This document shows, piece after piece, positions 35,112 through 46,791 of a DNA stretch of 64,000 nt (its first letter is position 1; every line of letters begins with the position of its first letter). Below the pieces are notes generated by a model, which was not told where the DNA came from, made no database searches, and saw nothing but the letters and a program-made list of their open reading frames with translations. The stretch lies in assembly GCA_027559495.1 (NCBI GenBank), contig JAMXSV010000023.1:1736001-1800000 (forward strand). The letters are read 5' to 3'. Origin of the DNA: Aurifilum marmelostoma. Taxonomy: Eukaryota > Ascomycota > Sordariomycetes > Diaporthales > Cryphonectriaceae. Made by a program: the position numbers and the translations under genes.

Positions 35112-36206
35112 CCATTTTTTTTGAAAACATTGCAGCAGCCCAAGTATATATCAAAGAGATTTCACCGGTCCACCACGCAATGCCTCAGCCACAGCTGCTC
35201 ACGTCTACCCGAACTGGATTATACCACAGATACCAACCCTCTCTCTTCCACTTGATCATTGGTAATACCCTCAGGCACATCTCTATCATCTCATGTCGCC
35301 ATGTAAATGGCCCTCCCCCCTTTCCCCCAAAAGACTAACCATGAAGCAAAAACAAAATGGCATGATACTCAATTCCTAGGATGCATACTTGAACGCAAAG
35401 AATAGCTGAGAAGACAGCGCCCCGAGGATTGCTGCGGTGTATTAGCTTACAGCACTCAGCACAGCTACAAAACTCCTGTACATGAGACAGTCAATACCTC
35501 AGAAGGCGCAGCAGCTGGCTCTCGGCCATACAGCCAAACTCCCATTGCCCGGAGAAGCGATGGCGGGGGCCCTTTACTTACAACTTGGTTATATTCGCTC
35601 GCTCTCTGTTACAACAATTTCGCCGGCGGGGCGTTTCCATGAGGTGAGAATATCACGGACCCGTACGCGGAGTGACAACCACAATCGGCCCCTGGGCCTT
35701 TTGTATCCGCCTCGAAGCCTGGTGTTCACAAGTCGAATCATACCTGGTTGCTTGGTAATCGATGATTCTCACGCCGTGTGGAAGCCTCCTTCCTACTTCT
35801 CTTTTCTTCTTGTGCCTTGTTGTGCGAAATAAGAAAATAACAACGCTGTCATTATGGTATAATTATCATACAAGTGCAAGAGTTCTAGGCCCCTTGAGCT
35901 CTAAACGTCGCACCTCTATCTGTCTAAAGGTCAGCCACATCCGCTCCACGGGCAGGATTTCAACGTCTAGCCCAGACTGTGGCCTATAGTTCCATGCTGT
36001 TCTGGTGCAAATGAGCCATCTCCCCCTCCGAAACTCCAGGTCATAAATAAGTCATCGTACAACATTCACCACCCCTCGACCAGGATCTCCTCGTGAATCT
36101 GAGACGACGACACGATGACACCCCAGGTCATTGGATCCCGTGTCCCGTCGTCGTAGCAAAATAGAGCGAGAGAAATGGTGGCCTTGCACACATATCCCTT
36201 GTCATC
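32700..36206. other. Gene-poor region
   Basis: About 3.5 kb with no supportable gene. It includes the monooxygenase promoter (A20 at about 32720-32740) and several short open frames on both strands without domains. A TA dinucleotide microsatellite lies at 35045-35109. Part of the left end of this stretch is G/C-balanced and may hide a decayed gene, but no family could be recognised. Confidence 0.45.
35045..35109. repeat. TA dinucleotide microsatellite
   Basis: About 65 bp of nearly pure alternating T and A with one C interruption near 35071; self-complementary and able to form a cruciform. Confidence 0.9.
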
Positions 36207-37231
36207 TCAGATGACGCCGGTCCACCGTGAGATGTAAACAAACATCATCCAGACGCATGCAAGGCAGAGGACGAAAACGAGAGCCCTGACGATGGCGTCC
36301 CTAATCTTGCGCTTATTGCGGCCCTGCAGGCCTGCCTGGAAGTCGCTGGCGCTGTTCGTGCTAGGGAAGGGCATGTCGGGTATCTCCTCGCCCAAGAACT
36401 TGCAGAGAGGCTCCCAGCCATGGGTGACGTCGTATTCCAGCAGACGATTGCTGGGGACAAGCTCGCGGACGAGGTCGTAGTGGGCCTTGTAGACCTCCTT
36501 GCCCCGGTTCTCGAAGTCGCCCTGGAACAGGCGGTCCCAGAGGAGGAGCAGCATCGGCCGGTATAGCGAGAAGGCCCAGTCGAAGTGAGAGATGATGTGA
36601 GATGTCTCATCCTTGATGCCGTGGTAGATCGTCTTGGTAGTAGACCTGCGAAGAGGGGAGGGGGGAGGGGGATCCTGTGTCAGTCTGGAATACAACCAAG
36701 GGCCCAGGCACGGCACCCTGCTCGGCCTGTGGACAAGGAAAGGAGCGTACCTGTGCCAGGAGTCAGGATCCCTGTTTGTGAGAATGACTTTGGCGTTGGG
36801 ATAGGCCTCAATCAGCTCCGAAGCAAAGGCGGCAGCTGGCAGGTCGCAGACGGCCTGGCAGTGACCCAGCAGCTGATCCCATTCAGGCTTGCCAAACTCG
36901 CCCTCGCCGTCCCATTTGGCACGAATAGCCCGCATCCACATCTCACAATCGCGGGGTGTCTCTGTGCTGGCGGCCCGCATGTGGTAGGTCTCTAGGTACC
37001 CGAGGGACCGCAGCGCCGACCGAACGGCTGTCGGTGAACGATGGTGAGTTGTCAGCATACGGATCGCATCTTGAACGAGACGTGGTCTTGTCATCGCTTA
37101 CACATGGTTCCGGTGCGGCAGAGACCCAGGCACAGGACCTTCATGGGAACGACCCGCTTGCATTGTGTCCTGTCGATATCTGTTCCATCCTGGACCAGAA
37201 CAGGCGAACCACTCGTGCCGTAGCCAGCCAT
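36207..37231 (-). CDS. Sulfotransferase-like P-loop protein with a C-terminal membrane anchor
   Basis: Exons in transcript order: 37231-37102, 37027-36751, 36645-36207 (281 aa). The first exon carries the P-loop-like GLCRTGTM, which joins across a 74-nt intron to SVRSALRSLGYLETYHM. The second intron (105 nt) joins NRDPDSWHR to STTKTIYHG. The pattern (GLCRTGT, GYxxxYHM, WDxLLGHCQAVCDLP, VILTNRDPDSW, LxEYDxxxGWEPLCKFLG) is that of the fungal sulfotransferase-related family often labelled NAD-dependent epimerase or P-loop hydrolase. Biochemical activity is not established for that group as far as I know. Odd here is a strongly hydrophobic tail (VFVLCLACVWMMFVYI) after a basic stretch, consistent with a tail anchor. 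Confidence 0.9.
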
Positions 37232-39613
37232 TATGTGTGATCGACTGCAGGAGTAATATCCCAAGGTGGTACTTCAAAAAGCAAGGAAGGTGGAAGTTTG
37301 GCGGCAGCCAAGTATCACGCGAGGTCTCGCACTGTTTCGCTTGCGAGGTGGCAGCGTCAACTGAGTCGGCGTGGGAACAGCCAAGGTGGTAGAGTGGTGT
37401 CGCCGTTGACCTTTCGTCGCCGGTGCAGGGCAGTTATGGAGACAGGCACACCAGGCCAATAACTCAATAGTCTGCCAACCAGATCGACCCTGCGACGTCC
37501 GGACTGTATGTGAACTGTTTTGTTTGGAATGAAAGTGCTGCTGTCGGGATTAATCTTATGGTTTGCTGCAATCGCAGAGCAAGCGAGGCGATGTCTGTGG
37601 GACCCCTTTTTTTTCTTTTTCTGTTTTGCCTTTTCTTCGCAGTCTGTCCCAAACTGGACTTGCTCTTCTGGTAATTGGTTGACCTGAGTCCGTTGCTAGC
37701 AGTCGAAAATCGTCGCGGGGCAAGAAGGAAAGTTGTCCACACGAGGTGCCCACTACTACAGAAAAAAGAAAAAAAAAAGATGGCAAAGATATTCACGACG
37801 GTGTCGAGGGAAAGAATTTGACACTGGCAGGCACGACCGAAAGGAGAGATCTGACGCCCGCCCCCTACCAACATTGATATACATAGTACAGAATAGCTGA
37901 ATGCTAGGGAAGGCAGGGGAGATCGAAGTACAGGGTAATCTCGACAGCCGATCATCACCTCACCCATGTCCAACGCGCTCCACGGTCTGCAGGGGTAACT
38001 TCGGTACCATACCATGGAAGGAGCTGACCACAGGGGGTTTTGACATGGCCATGCCCTAATAGTACTAAGGCTTAGGCAGTGGCACAGGGGGGTTGGCCCT
38101 GGGGATCCGTGGGTCTTTCCTGCCTTGTGGGGGAAATCAAGGATAGTGGTGTTGGGGGGTGTTGGGGATGTGGAAGCTGCAACTGCTACAGTGCTTACAG
38201 CTTCACAGCATAGAGATCAGGGGATTTGATCCTACAAGCATAAGGTTTTGTGTACCATGCTTCCCCCCACTCTGTCATCGTGGACTGACTCTGAGCTGGC
38301 CCCCAGCATTCAATTGTCACAAACACGCGATAGCTAACAACGGCGACACCGACCTCAAATAGGGCACAGGGAGTGAGGAATACTCTTGACAGGAAAATAC
38401 CAGCACTGGATTGTCTGACTGACTGCCTGAGTGAGACCTGGAGACAATCAGACTTTGGGCTCTTCCAGACCTTGGAATCTCCTGGTGCAACGAGACCTTG
38501 CATGTGACAGCCAAGGGACCAAACCTAAGGATCAAAGAGAAAACTTTAATCGGCCTTCATCTAATACATGCAAGGGCAAAGAGACATAGTTGGAAAATAT
38601 AGTCGATGTTGTAGAGTTGCTAGAGTGAGGAGCCCTGACGTGCCTGAGTCGACCCTGAATTTAGTGCACAGGACAACCCTTCCCGTCCAGGCGTGCAAGC
38701 CAGACCCCTGCCTTTTCCAGACCTGGAGGGCTGCCGCCCATTCAGCATCAAAGACGCTAACAGACCTATCCACTAAACCGTTGAACAAGTACGGAGTATG
38801 TAGTAGTAGTGGTTGAGGAGTATGGGGCACATATTGTTTGGCGTCGATATATCGAAAAAAGAAAAAGAAATCGCTAGGAGAGCAGAATAGTCCCGGGTGG
38901 TGAACAAATGCTTGATCGTAACCCTTTTTTTCTCCTGTCTTTTTTAGGGGTCCTTGCTTCCATTGTGGTACCTCGTCAATCCTGGCTCCCTAATTCAGTG
39001 TTACTTTGGTGCTACTCGGTAATTATGGCAAAGTACCTACCACCTTCCTCCAGTGCTGCCTGAATAGCTGCAATGTGTTGTGTGTCGCCTGCCGTTTCAA
39101 CAACTTGGATTTTCAACAACTTCGTCTTCCTTATTATTCTATTCCCTCTCTCGCGCGGCTTGGGCTCTGTTCAAATCGTTTCAAAGATCAAGATACGACG
39201 CTTTCCGGCTCAACAAACAACGGCTGCGGCGGTACGAGCGGCACCACCCTCGGGCCGTACAGATCAGCACATCTCCGTGGTACCCATGACCAAGCCGAGC
39301 TTCAAGAGATCCCAGACTCGTGATACGCATCCGCTTCTCTGCATAAGGTTTTTCGGATGAACTATCATTGTACAATGCATCGACATTGCTGCGACGACTG
39401 CTTCAGCGATTGAACAATGCGGGTGGAAGCTGGTGTGGGATATAATCAGTGGCAACACTATACTGCGATACGCGGGTGTGCACGTCCAAGGTAGCAGCTT
39501 TAGCTATACGAGTCAACCGGTTCTCTCTTCCTCGCGTACAAACTGACGAACACGTGCACGTAATAGGTCTGCATCCATCACTTGCTCTGCTTCTCTACAT
39601 CACCTGCTTCAGA
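37232..39613. other. Intergenic between divergent genes
   Basis: About 2.4 kb. Short frames on both strands lack recognisable features; T/A runs lie near 37607-37620 and 37756-37770. It must contain the promoters of the sulfotransferase-like gene (-) and the EamA transporter (+). Confidence 0.5.
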
Positions 39614-41023
39614 ATGGGCACCCAGGAGGGCGAGGCGGCTCGGCCATTCCTGCACGGTCTCGAAGACGATCCCAGAGAGGACGTTCTGGAGCTGACAGAA
39701 CTCGGCGACAATCTTCAAACCAGCAATGCTGCAACATCATACAGCTCTGTACCCAAGTTCGAATTCGAGGATGGCAAGAGCAATAAGCAGAAGACCCCCT
39801 CCCCGAGGAGATCGGCTACCTACGCAATCGTCTTCATGCTAGGTGCACAAGTCTTTAGTGCCTCCATGAACGTCTCGATTCGACTTCTAGAGAGCGCGAC
39901 TACCCACCTCCATCCACTACAGGTGAGCCTCTGGAACATGGACCATGGGGGACATGCAGTAGTTTCTGGTGGTGGTTCGAGAATACTGTGAGGCTGCTGA
40001 CATGAGCCTCGTGGTAGATCTTGTTCGTACGCATGAGCGTCACCACACTCGGCCTCTCCTCGTGGCTGTGGAGGGGAAAGCAACCTTATAGCATTCTAGG
40101 AAGGCAAGAGAACCGAGTCCTGCTGCTAATCAGAGCATTTGGTGGATTCATCGGCGTCTTTGGACTGTATTGTGCGTGTCCTGGGCTTTCAAAAGTCGAT
40201 AACATGAGCTGAACAAGATCATGTCTGCAGACTCCCTGCAATATCTCAATCTCAGCGAGGCGACTGTCATCACGTTCATGATGCCCCTTGTTGCCGGTTT
40301 CGGCGGCTACATGCTCCTGGGCTCCCAATTTTCGGGGCTCGAAATCTTGCTCTCCATCATCTCCCTTGTCGGGGTACTGCTCGTCTCGAGTCCTCATGCC
40401 TTCTTTTCCGCCAGCGATGCCGACACGGCTGTGGGAGAACCCGACATAACAAGCATGGCATCTCGCATCTGGGCCATCGGCGTGGGGCTGATAGGGGTCT
40501 GTGGCTCGGCTGCAGCGTTCCTGTGCATGTCCGCCATCGGCAAGACAGAGAACCCCTTGACGGTCGTCAACTATTTTGCCGCCCTGTGCACCGTGCTCAG
40601 CTGCGTTGCATTGACTGTGTTGCCTGGCTTGAGTTTCCAGATTCCCGGCGACATCTGGGAATGGCTGCTTTTGTTCTTCAGTGGCCTCAGCGGTTTCCTG
40701 ATGGTACGTTCCTCCGCGAGTGTTGATAAGCCAGCACACGCTCTTGATGTATCCAAACCATTCGACTGATAATCGTTGCCTAGCAATTCTTCATCACACT
40801 GTCACTGCAAGCAGAGAAGTCCCTTGTGGCCGTCAACATGGTTTACACTCAGATCGTATTTGCCCTCGCCCTGGATGGTGTCGTCTTCCATACCATACCA
40901 CACGCCGTGTCACTCGTGGGCTGTACGCTGATATGCGGCTCAGCCGTCTTCTTGGCGTGGCAAAAAACCAAGACCAAATGGAAAGAAGAGAACGCAGAGG
41001 AGGGCTGCCGACGTCGACGATAG
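39614..41023 (+). CDS. EamA-family (drug/metabolite) transporter
   Basis: Four exons: 39614-39922, 40018-40171, 40231-40703, 40784-41023 (391 aa). A hydrophilic, acidic N-terminus of about 70 residues precedes roughly ten membrane helices arranged as two EamA repeats (for example ILFVRMSVTTLGLSSWLWRG in exon 2, SEATVITFMMPLVAGFGGYM in exon 3, NMVYTQIVFALALDGVVF in exon 4). All junctions keep the frame and use GTGAGC, GTGCGT and GTACGT donors with nearby CTGAC/CTGAAC branch points. This SLC35G-like fungal group includes membrane exporters of unknown substrate. A distant upstream in-frame ATG (39449) would add 55 residues that do not look conserved, so MGTQEGE was chosen. The protein ends with a basic KTKTKWKEE...CRRRR tail in the cytoplasm. 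Confidence 0.9.
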
Positions 41024-41482
41024 CATGACCTATATGCGAGGTGCCGTGGCTTGAGAAATGAGGGCACGGGAGGGTACAGTACGCACGAGGGGGCCTCATA
41101 CAAAATGAATATATACACTCGTCAAGCTCAAATCTGCGGTCACTATCATCGAGAGAGCCACAGTGCGTAAAGCAGCTGTTCAGCACACGAGGCAGCGTTT
41201 CGTTCTGGTGAGGTTGACGTCGCTTAACAGGCAGTCAGCGTGGCTGCGTGGACCTCGGATGCCGGGACTTGCAGTGGGCCCGCAACAGGTCAACCCTTGT
41301 CTGGAATTGCGTCAGACTTGAGACACCACGAAGTTTGCGACACGAGCTTTCATGCAGCAACAGCCAAACACAATAAACCCAAATAACAGGCAGCTCAGCT
41401 AACTCGACGGTCCAACAAGATCCCTCGAGAGGATTCCATTGTCGGAATTTCGAGAGGAACCCATTGTCAGAACTGACGAACC
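41024..41482. other. Intergenic
   Basis: Between two plus-strand genes. Contains palindrome-rich sequence but no gene. Confidence 0.4.
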
Positions 41483-42022
41483 ATGGCGTCACGGTCGCAG
41501 TCCAAGTCGAAGCAGCAGCAGCTTTACCAGCCGCAGGTAGGCTTCCACCTGCCTTGGCCCTACACCATCTTCTTCCTCTTCATCGAGCCCGTCTCGGCGC
41601 TCGTCGGCGCATACTACGCCCATTTCCGACAGCGAGACTATCTGATGCTCACCCACGCGTCCTCTGCCCCTGTCCTGGGCGGCGTCTCGACTGGTACCTC
41701 GATCGTCATGTCCCAGCTAGCCAATCTCTACCTCCTCTTCGCCCTCAACGAGGCCCTGGTCCTGCGGTCCAGCGCAGACCTGCGCGTCTGGCGGACGGTC
41801 CTGTTCGTGCTCCTGCTAGCCGACTTCGGCCACCTGTACACCGTCAGGGCGCTGGGCCTGGACGTGTACCTACCCTGGAACTATGCCAGGTGGAATGCCA
41901 TTGACTGGGGCAACATCCCGTTCGTCTATCTCGGTGCGAGCATGAGGATGGCATTCCTCGCTGGCGTGGGCATGGGAGGGTCAGGCGCGAAGCTTCCCAA
42001 GGCCCTCAAGAAGAAAAATTAG
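41483..42022 (+). CDS. Four-helix membrane protein, DUF7704-like
   Basis: Single exon, 179 aa, start in a good context (ACCATGG). After a short polar N-terminus come the conserved-looking LPWPYTIFFLFIEPVSALVGAYYA and three more hydrophobic segments (about residues 60-90, 105-125, 145-165), ending in a lysine-rich tail. The pattern fits a small family of fungal membrane proteins often annotated DUF7704; its role is unknown. It lies 490 bp upstream of the iron-dependent dehydrogenase on the same strand. Confidence 0.85.
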   Translation: MASRSQSKSKQQQLYQPQVGFHLPWPYTIFFLFIEPVSALVGAYYAHFRQRDYLMLTHASSAPVLGGVSTGTSIVMSQLANLYLLFALNEALVLRSSADLRVWRTVLFVLLLADFGHLYTVRALGLDVYLPWNYARWNAIDWGNIPFVYLGASMRMAFLAGVGMGGSGAKLPKALKKKN

Positions 42023-42513
42023 TTTTGCGACACCGTCAATGGAAGACGGGTGGTATTGTGGGGAGGGGGGGAGGAGGAAGAGGGTGGGAGGCATTGTGCC
42101 CTGGAGGACAAGAATGTGTTCTGCCTGTCCTGATCGGTCCCGAACAAGTGTGACAACATATGACAGATGATGACAATTGCCCACTTGGCATGAGTATCTT
42201 GTTCGCGGAACATTGTATACCCTGAGGGATCGCTGTCATCATGTCCTAACGCGGTACTCCTCGACCCAGATTTATTGACATATTGTCAGCCGATGCGCTG
42301 TCAAATGTTGGTGGAGAGGGCCGAGTCGGTTCCGATGCTGCCATAATGGTCTTCTTCATGATGATATAATAACAAGCAGCAGCAGCAGCAGCAGCATCAT
42401 CAGAACGTAATACTTGTCCACACCACTCAAAGCTTTCATTCAAAAACAAGAACAGGCACAACACCTCATTCCAAAGTCTTCTACAGAGCAACGCAGCAAA
42501 AAAGCCCACCAAG
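42023..42513. other. Intergenic with a GCA repeat
   Basis: Includes a G-rich tract near 42060-42090 and a CAG/GCA triplet run at 42374-42395 shortly before the dehydrogenase start. Confidence 0.5.
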
Positions 42514-43767
42514 ATGCCTGCGCCCGGCGAGACATACCACCAAGCTGGACCAACCTTCCCCAAGCCGTACATCTCGTATGGCGTGCCTTTTCAACAAGCC
42601 ACGGCCTGGCATGCCGCCAACACATTCAAAGCGTCTCGAATATACGTGGTTGTCTCGGCCACGATCAGCAAAACCCGGGACTGGACTGTCCTGCAGGGCG
42701 CTCTCGGCCAGCGCATCGTGGGCGTCCGCTACGGCATGAAGCCCCACACGCCCTGGAAAGAGGTGTTTGAGCTGGCGGCGGATCTGAACAAGGCGCAAGC
42801 AGATCTTGTCGTCACCCTCGGAGGCGGCTCCATCATCGATGGGGTCAAGCTGGCCCGTCTCTTCGCGGCGAATGACGTCCTGACCACCGAGGCTCGGCTG
42901 AGCCTCTGGAAGAAGACGAAGCCCGATTTCGCGAGGAGAGAAGACCCGGAGGACGTAGCCCCGGCCACCATCCCGTGCATTTTCATCCCGACGTCACTGT
43001 CGGCCGGAGAGTGGTCTCAATACTCTGGGGCAACGGACGACGAGGGACACAAGAGCCTGTTCCAGCACAGGTCCATGCTCGCCGACATTGTCATCTACGA
43101 CGCCTCCCTGACGGTCCCGCTGCCAGGGAAGTTCTGGTTCTCCACAGGCGTGCGCACGATCGACCACTGCGTCGAGGGGCTGTCGAGCACGAACAAGGTC
43201 GAGGACGAGGACGCGATCCGCGACGACCTGGACGAGGCCCTGCGGAAGCTACTCCCCAACCTGCTCGCCACCAAGACCAAAGACTACGGCGACCTGAACG
43301 CCCGCCTCCAGTGCCTGCTGGCGACGGCCATCCTGCCCCGTGCTCTCACCATCGGCGTCGCGGCCAGCCACGGCATCGGCCACCAGCTGGGGCCCCTGGG
43401 GGTCGGCCACGGCGAGACCAGCTGCATCCTGCTGCCCAACGTGCTCAAGTTCAACCAGAAACACGGCGACGACCTCTCCCGACAGCGGCAGGACCGCATC
43501 CGCAGGATCTTCTGGTCCGACCCCGTGCTGCGGGAGCTGTTCCGGAAGAGAGGGCTGGAGGAGAACAAGGCGGACGCGAGCGACCTGCTCGACGCGTATC
43601 TGCGGGAGCTCGGCATGCCCAGGACGCTGCGGAGCGTGGGGATCAAGAGGGAGCAGTTTGACGCGCTGGCCGAGAGCAGCCTCCGGGACCCGTGCACGAC
43701 GAATGGTCCGGTGAAGATTGGGAAGGCGGAAGTGCTTGAGATCCTGGACATGGCCTGGGATGACTAA
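42514..43767 (+). CDS. Iron-containing alcohol dehydrogenase / maleylacetate reductase-like
   Basis: Single exon, 417 aa. The NAD-binding GGGSIIDGVK segment is at about residue 108. Metal ligands are expected at Asp in LADIVIYDASL, His in TIDHCVEG, and the two His of ASHGIGHQLG; HGETSCILLPNVL follows. This is the group III metal-dependent alcohol dehydrogenase fold, which in fungi also covers maleylacetate reductases of aromatic ring degradation. The catalysed reaction is NAD(P)H-linked carbonyl reduction or the reverse; the substrate is not determined. The gene converges with the MDR oxidoreductase on the other strand with a gap of under 200 bp. Confidence 0.92.
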   Translation: MPAPGETYHQAGPTFPKPYISYGVPFQQATAWHAANTFKASRIYVVVSATISKTRDWTVLQGALGQRIVGVRYGMKPHTPWKEVFELAADLNKAQADLVVTLGGGSIIDGVKLARLFAANDVLTTEARLSLWKKTKPDFARREDPEDVAPATIPCIFIPTSLSAGEWSQYSGATDDEGHKSLFQHRSMLADIVIYDASLTVPLPGKFWFSTGVRTIDHCVEGLSSTNKVEDEDAIRDDLDEALRKLLPNLLATKTKDYGDLNARLQCLLATAILPRALTIGVAASHGIGHQLGPLGVGHGETSCILLPNVLKFNQKHGDDLSRQRQDRIRRIFWSDPVLRELFRKRGLEENKADASDLLDAYLRELGMPRTLRSVGIKREQFDALAESSLRDPCTTNGPVKIGKAEVLEILDMAWDD

Positions 43768-43958
43768 AGAGGGGGTGGAGGGTGGGGGGGGTTGGGGGTT
43801 GTTCAGTAGATGGATGGACGGGTGTGTAGACTTGGTTACGACGTTGTGAGTTGCTGCCTTGGTCGGAACAAGAGAAAGCGAGCTGGTATGATTATAGGGC
43901 TGCTTCGTGAAAAGTACAAAGCTGGCTGCGCAACAGCCACCATTCATTCCCACTGGCC

Positions 43959-45047
43959 CTAGATCAGCTTCGTGACGAGCTTGCCCCTGTTTGCACCGCT
44001 GAACAAGGACGTCCATATCTCAGGCTGCCTCTCGATGGGCGCCTCCACCAGAGTCTCGCCCTGGTCCAGCCTGATCTTGCCCTCGGCCGCGGCCTTGATG
44101 AGCTCCTCGGTGACAGCTCCGATCCTGTCCATCCAGTTCAGGAACGTGTAGCCCCTCACGGTCAGGCTCATGGCGACAACCTGGAACCAGTTCCTCAACC
44201 CCATGGGCGGATCCTCGCTACTGCTGTTGTACGTGGAGATGGCGCCGGTCACAGCCACCGTCCCTCCCCTCTTCATGCGGCCCAGCACCGCGTCCAGCAC
44301 CTCGCCCCCGACGGCATCCAGATACAGATCGACCTCGGCGCCGGGGGTCGCCCGCGCCAGATCCTCGAGGAACGTCGCGCTCTTGTAGTTGACGCAGGCG
44401 TGCGCGCCCAGGTAGTCGCGCACCCAGGCGCATTTCTCGTCAGAGCCCGCGATGCCGACGACCCTGGCGGCGCCGAGCATCCGCAGGGCGATCTGCACGG
44501 CCATGGACCCCGTGGCGCCGGCGGCGGCGGAGACGACGATGGTCTGGCCGGGCTTGGCCTCTCCGGCGTAGCAGAGGCCCGTGTAGGCCGCCAGGCCGGA
44601 GGAGCCAAAGGCGCCGAGGTAGTGGGTGGGGGACAGGCCGGCGGGCAGGGCGGGCAGGGGGCCCTGGATCATGCCGGGGGCGGCGGCGGGCTCGAGGACG
44701 TGCAGCTCGGCCCAGGCGGCCAGGACGCAGAGGACGAGGTCGCCTGGCCTGAAGGCCGGGGCGGCGGACTCGAGGACCTCGCAGAGGGAGCCGCCCTGCA
44801 TGGGCTCGCCGAGGCCGACGGGGCTGACGTAGAGGCGGGCCGAGGTGGCGGCGGGGTGGATGAAGTTGCGGAGGCCGGTGTCGTTGGAGAAGTAGCGGGT
44901 GCGGGCGAGGATCTGGCCTGGCTTGAGCGGGGGCAGGGTGGTGGTCTGGAGGGTGAAGGTGGCGTCTGGGCCGGTGAGGACGGGGAGGTTGGCTGGTTTG
45001 TGGGCTAGGACCCATTGCTTGGTGGTGTGGTGGGTGGTTGATGCCAT
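43959..45047 (-). CDS. MDR-superfamily NADP-dependent oxidoreductase (CurA / LTB4-dehydrogenase-like)
   Basis: Single exon, 362 aa. N-terminal GroES-like domain of the ADH_N_2 type (FTLQTTTLPPLKPGQILARTRYFSND), Rossmann domain with SAAAGATGSMAVQIA and VVGIAGSDEKC, then the family block VDLYLDAVGGEVLDAVL and RGGTVAVTGAISTYN. The zinc ligands of classical alcohol dehydrogenases are absent, as usual for this enoyl/alkenal reductase branch. These enzymes reduce conjugated double bonds with NADPH; the substrate is unknown. Coding sequence is very GC-rich, and long frames on the opposite strand are shadows. Confidence 0.92.
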   Translation of the reverse strand: MASTTHHTTKQWVLAHKPANLPVLTGPDATFTLQTTTLPPLKPGQILARTRYFSNDTGLRNFIHPAATSARLYVSPVGLGEPMQGGSLCEVLESAAPAFRPGDLVLCVLAAWAELHVLEPAAAPGMIQGPLPALPAGLSPTHYLGAFGSSGLAAYTGLCYAGEAKPGQTIVVSAAAGATGSMAVQIALRMLGAARVVGIAGSDEKCAWVRDYLGAHACVNYKSATFLEDLARATPGAEVDLYLDAVGGEVLDAVLGRMKRGGTVAVTGAISTYNSSSEDPPMGLRNWFQVVAMSLTVRGYTFLNWMDRIGAVTEELIKAAAEGKIRLDQGETLVEAPIERQPEIWTSLFSGANRGKLVTKLI

Positions 45048-46440
45048 GGTAGGGGTTGGGTGTGCGGTCTGGTGTGGGAGGGAGATGCAAGATGTGTTGA
45101 TATTGAGTAATTATCGTGAGATGAGGAGGGGGTCTGGATATTTATGAGGACCGAGACGTGATAACGACGGGCATGCCATACCTGTCTGGAATCATCCCGT
45201 GTGGATCCTCTTGTGGTTTCCTTGGCATTCATTCATGACTATAAAGACTGGAGCCTTGATCTGGTCTGGCAGTGGCATGCGAGTCAAGATGGGATTAGTA
45301 GCTGGTGATTGTGAGGGCATTCAAGAACTGCCCTGCAGTATCGGTGTGGAGGAGGAAAAGGGAGATACAGGATTGATGAAAGATCATTGCCCAGCATTCC
45401 CAATGGACATGAATTAATTGGCAAGACTCACTGTCGACGTTTTATAAATATTTGCATAGACTAATTACAATTTATTGATAAAGGATTTTCAATCCTCTAT
45501 GAGAAAACATTCATCTTTCTTGATTTCTGTCATGACTAAAATGCTCTTCGCTATACATTTTGGAGAGATTAATAATGAGTTTCTTTCTCTTAATATCCCT
45601 CACTAAGTGATGGGATTACAATCTTGACGGTGAAAATGGCATTGGGATGTTGCAAGGCAGCCCTCAAAAATGAAGCACCGCAAAATGACCAACAACAGAT
45701 GTACACCTGTTGTAAGGTGAAGGCAGGCTGTACAAACTCCATGACACTATCCCCATGCGTGTGATAAGTAGTCCACAGCCACCTGGTTGTAATATTGTGG
45801 CTTTCAAAAGTACACGGCGCAGCACAGTGGCAAACCATCGATCATTGCCCCGTCTCACAACCCCTTGTCATTATCTAATTATGCAGTTCGATCAAGACAC
45901 GAAACACCTTGTGTCGTTTAACAGCCATACGGCGTCCTCGGATTGTTCAACACACCAGCTCGCACCTGGAAGGGTAAAGACCCCACGGGTTCATATCTAG
46001 GTATATATATCAAGTGAGACATGTACGTCAAAAAGGTCACAAAGGCTTGGCCACTATACGGTTGCCCCTTAGCGCAAGCCCGTCATCTTCACTTTGGGAT
46101 CAATCCTAGCAACTCCCGGGCCCTTATTCTCCGAGCGCGGCTGAGCAACCCCGCGAAATCCTTCCGGCCACAATCATAGCCACAATAATCACCGCATGAC
46201 ATGACGTGCCAAGGCTTTGTGTGTGAGTGAAGATAGTATGAACTAATGAGCCTGGTACTCCTTCAGTAATTTTCCAAACTTATAAGAGACTCCCGCGACC
46301 ACATTCTTCGCCGTGCCCCGACCGTCAGCCACCTGATGACTGTCTCGTCCCATAACTTGCACACGACTGAGTTTTCCCATAATAGTATTATTAAACCTGA
46401 ACAAAAGATCAACCCCACCCGAAACAAACACCAAATCATC
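45048..46440. other. Intergenic between divergent genes
   Basis: About 1.4 kb, AT-rich in the middle (45420-45600). No supported gene. Confidence 0.5.
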
Positions 46441-46791
46441 ATGAGTTCCCAATCATCCAACGACCAAGACTCAAGCCCCAAAAAATCCCTCTACCGCCGT
46501 TACGTCGACGCCAAGCGCGGCAACAACCACCCCATCTCGGACGAGGACCTCAAGAAGTACACGGGCATGACCAGGGACGGGCTGGAAAAGTGGTCTGAGG
46601 ACCGGCCCGGAGTTGGGGGTAATAGGCATGCCGGGGACATCACTGCTGGGCCTGTGACTGGGCTGGGTGGTATGGCTACGACGGCTGGATATGGAGGGTG
46701 GGGGCCCGATGCTAGGGGGGAGTTGAAGTTTCCGGCCAAGAAGAAGGAGGGCAAGGGGGGAGGGGGGATGGTGGTGATGGGAAGTAATTAG
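46441..46791 (+). CDS. Small protein of unknown function
   Basis: 116 aa, single exon. The start at MSSQSSND was preferred over an in-frame ATG 105 bases upstream because the extra residues look like untranslated leader. The core SDEDLKKYTGMTRDGLEKW is charged and helical; the rest is Gly-rich (GNRHAGDITAGPVTGLGG, GYGGWGPDARG) with a Lys/Gly tail. No membrane segment or signal peptide. Its composition is like small fungal stress- or conidia-associated proteins, but I do not recognise the family. Confidence 0.7.
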   Translation: MSSQSSNDQDSSPKKSLYRRYVDAKRGNNHPISDEDLKKYTGMTRDGLEKWSEDRPGVGGNRHAGDITAGPVTGLGGMATTAGYGGWGPDARGELKFPAKKKEGKGGGGMVVMGSN

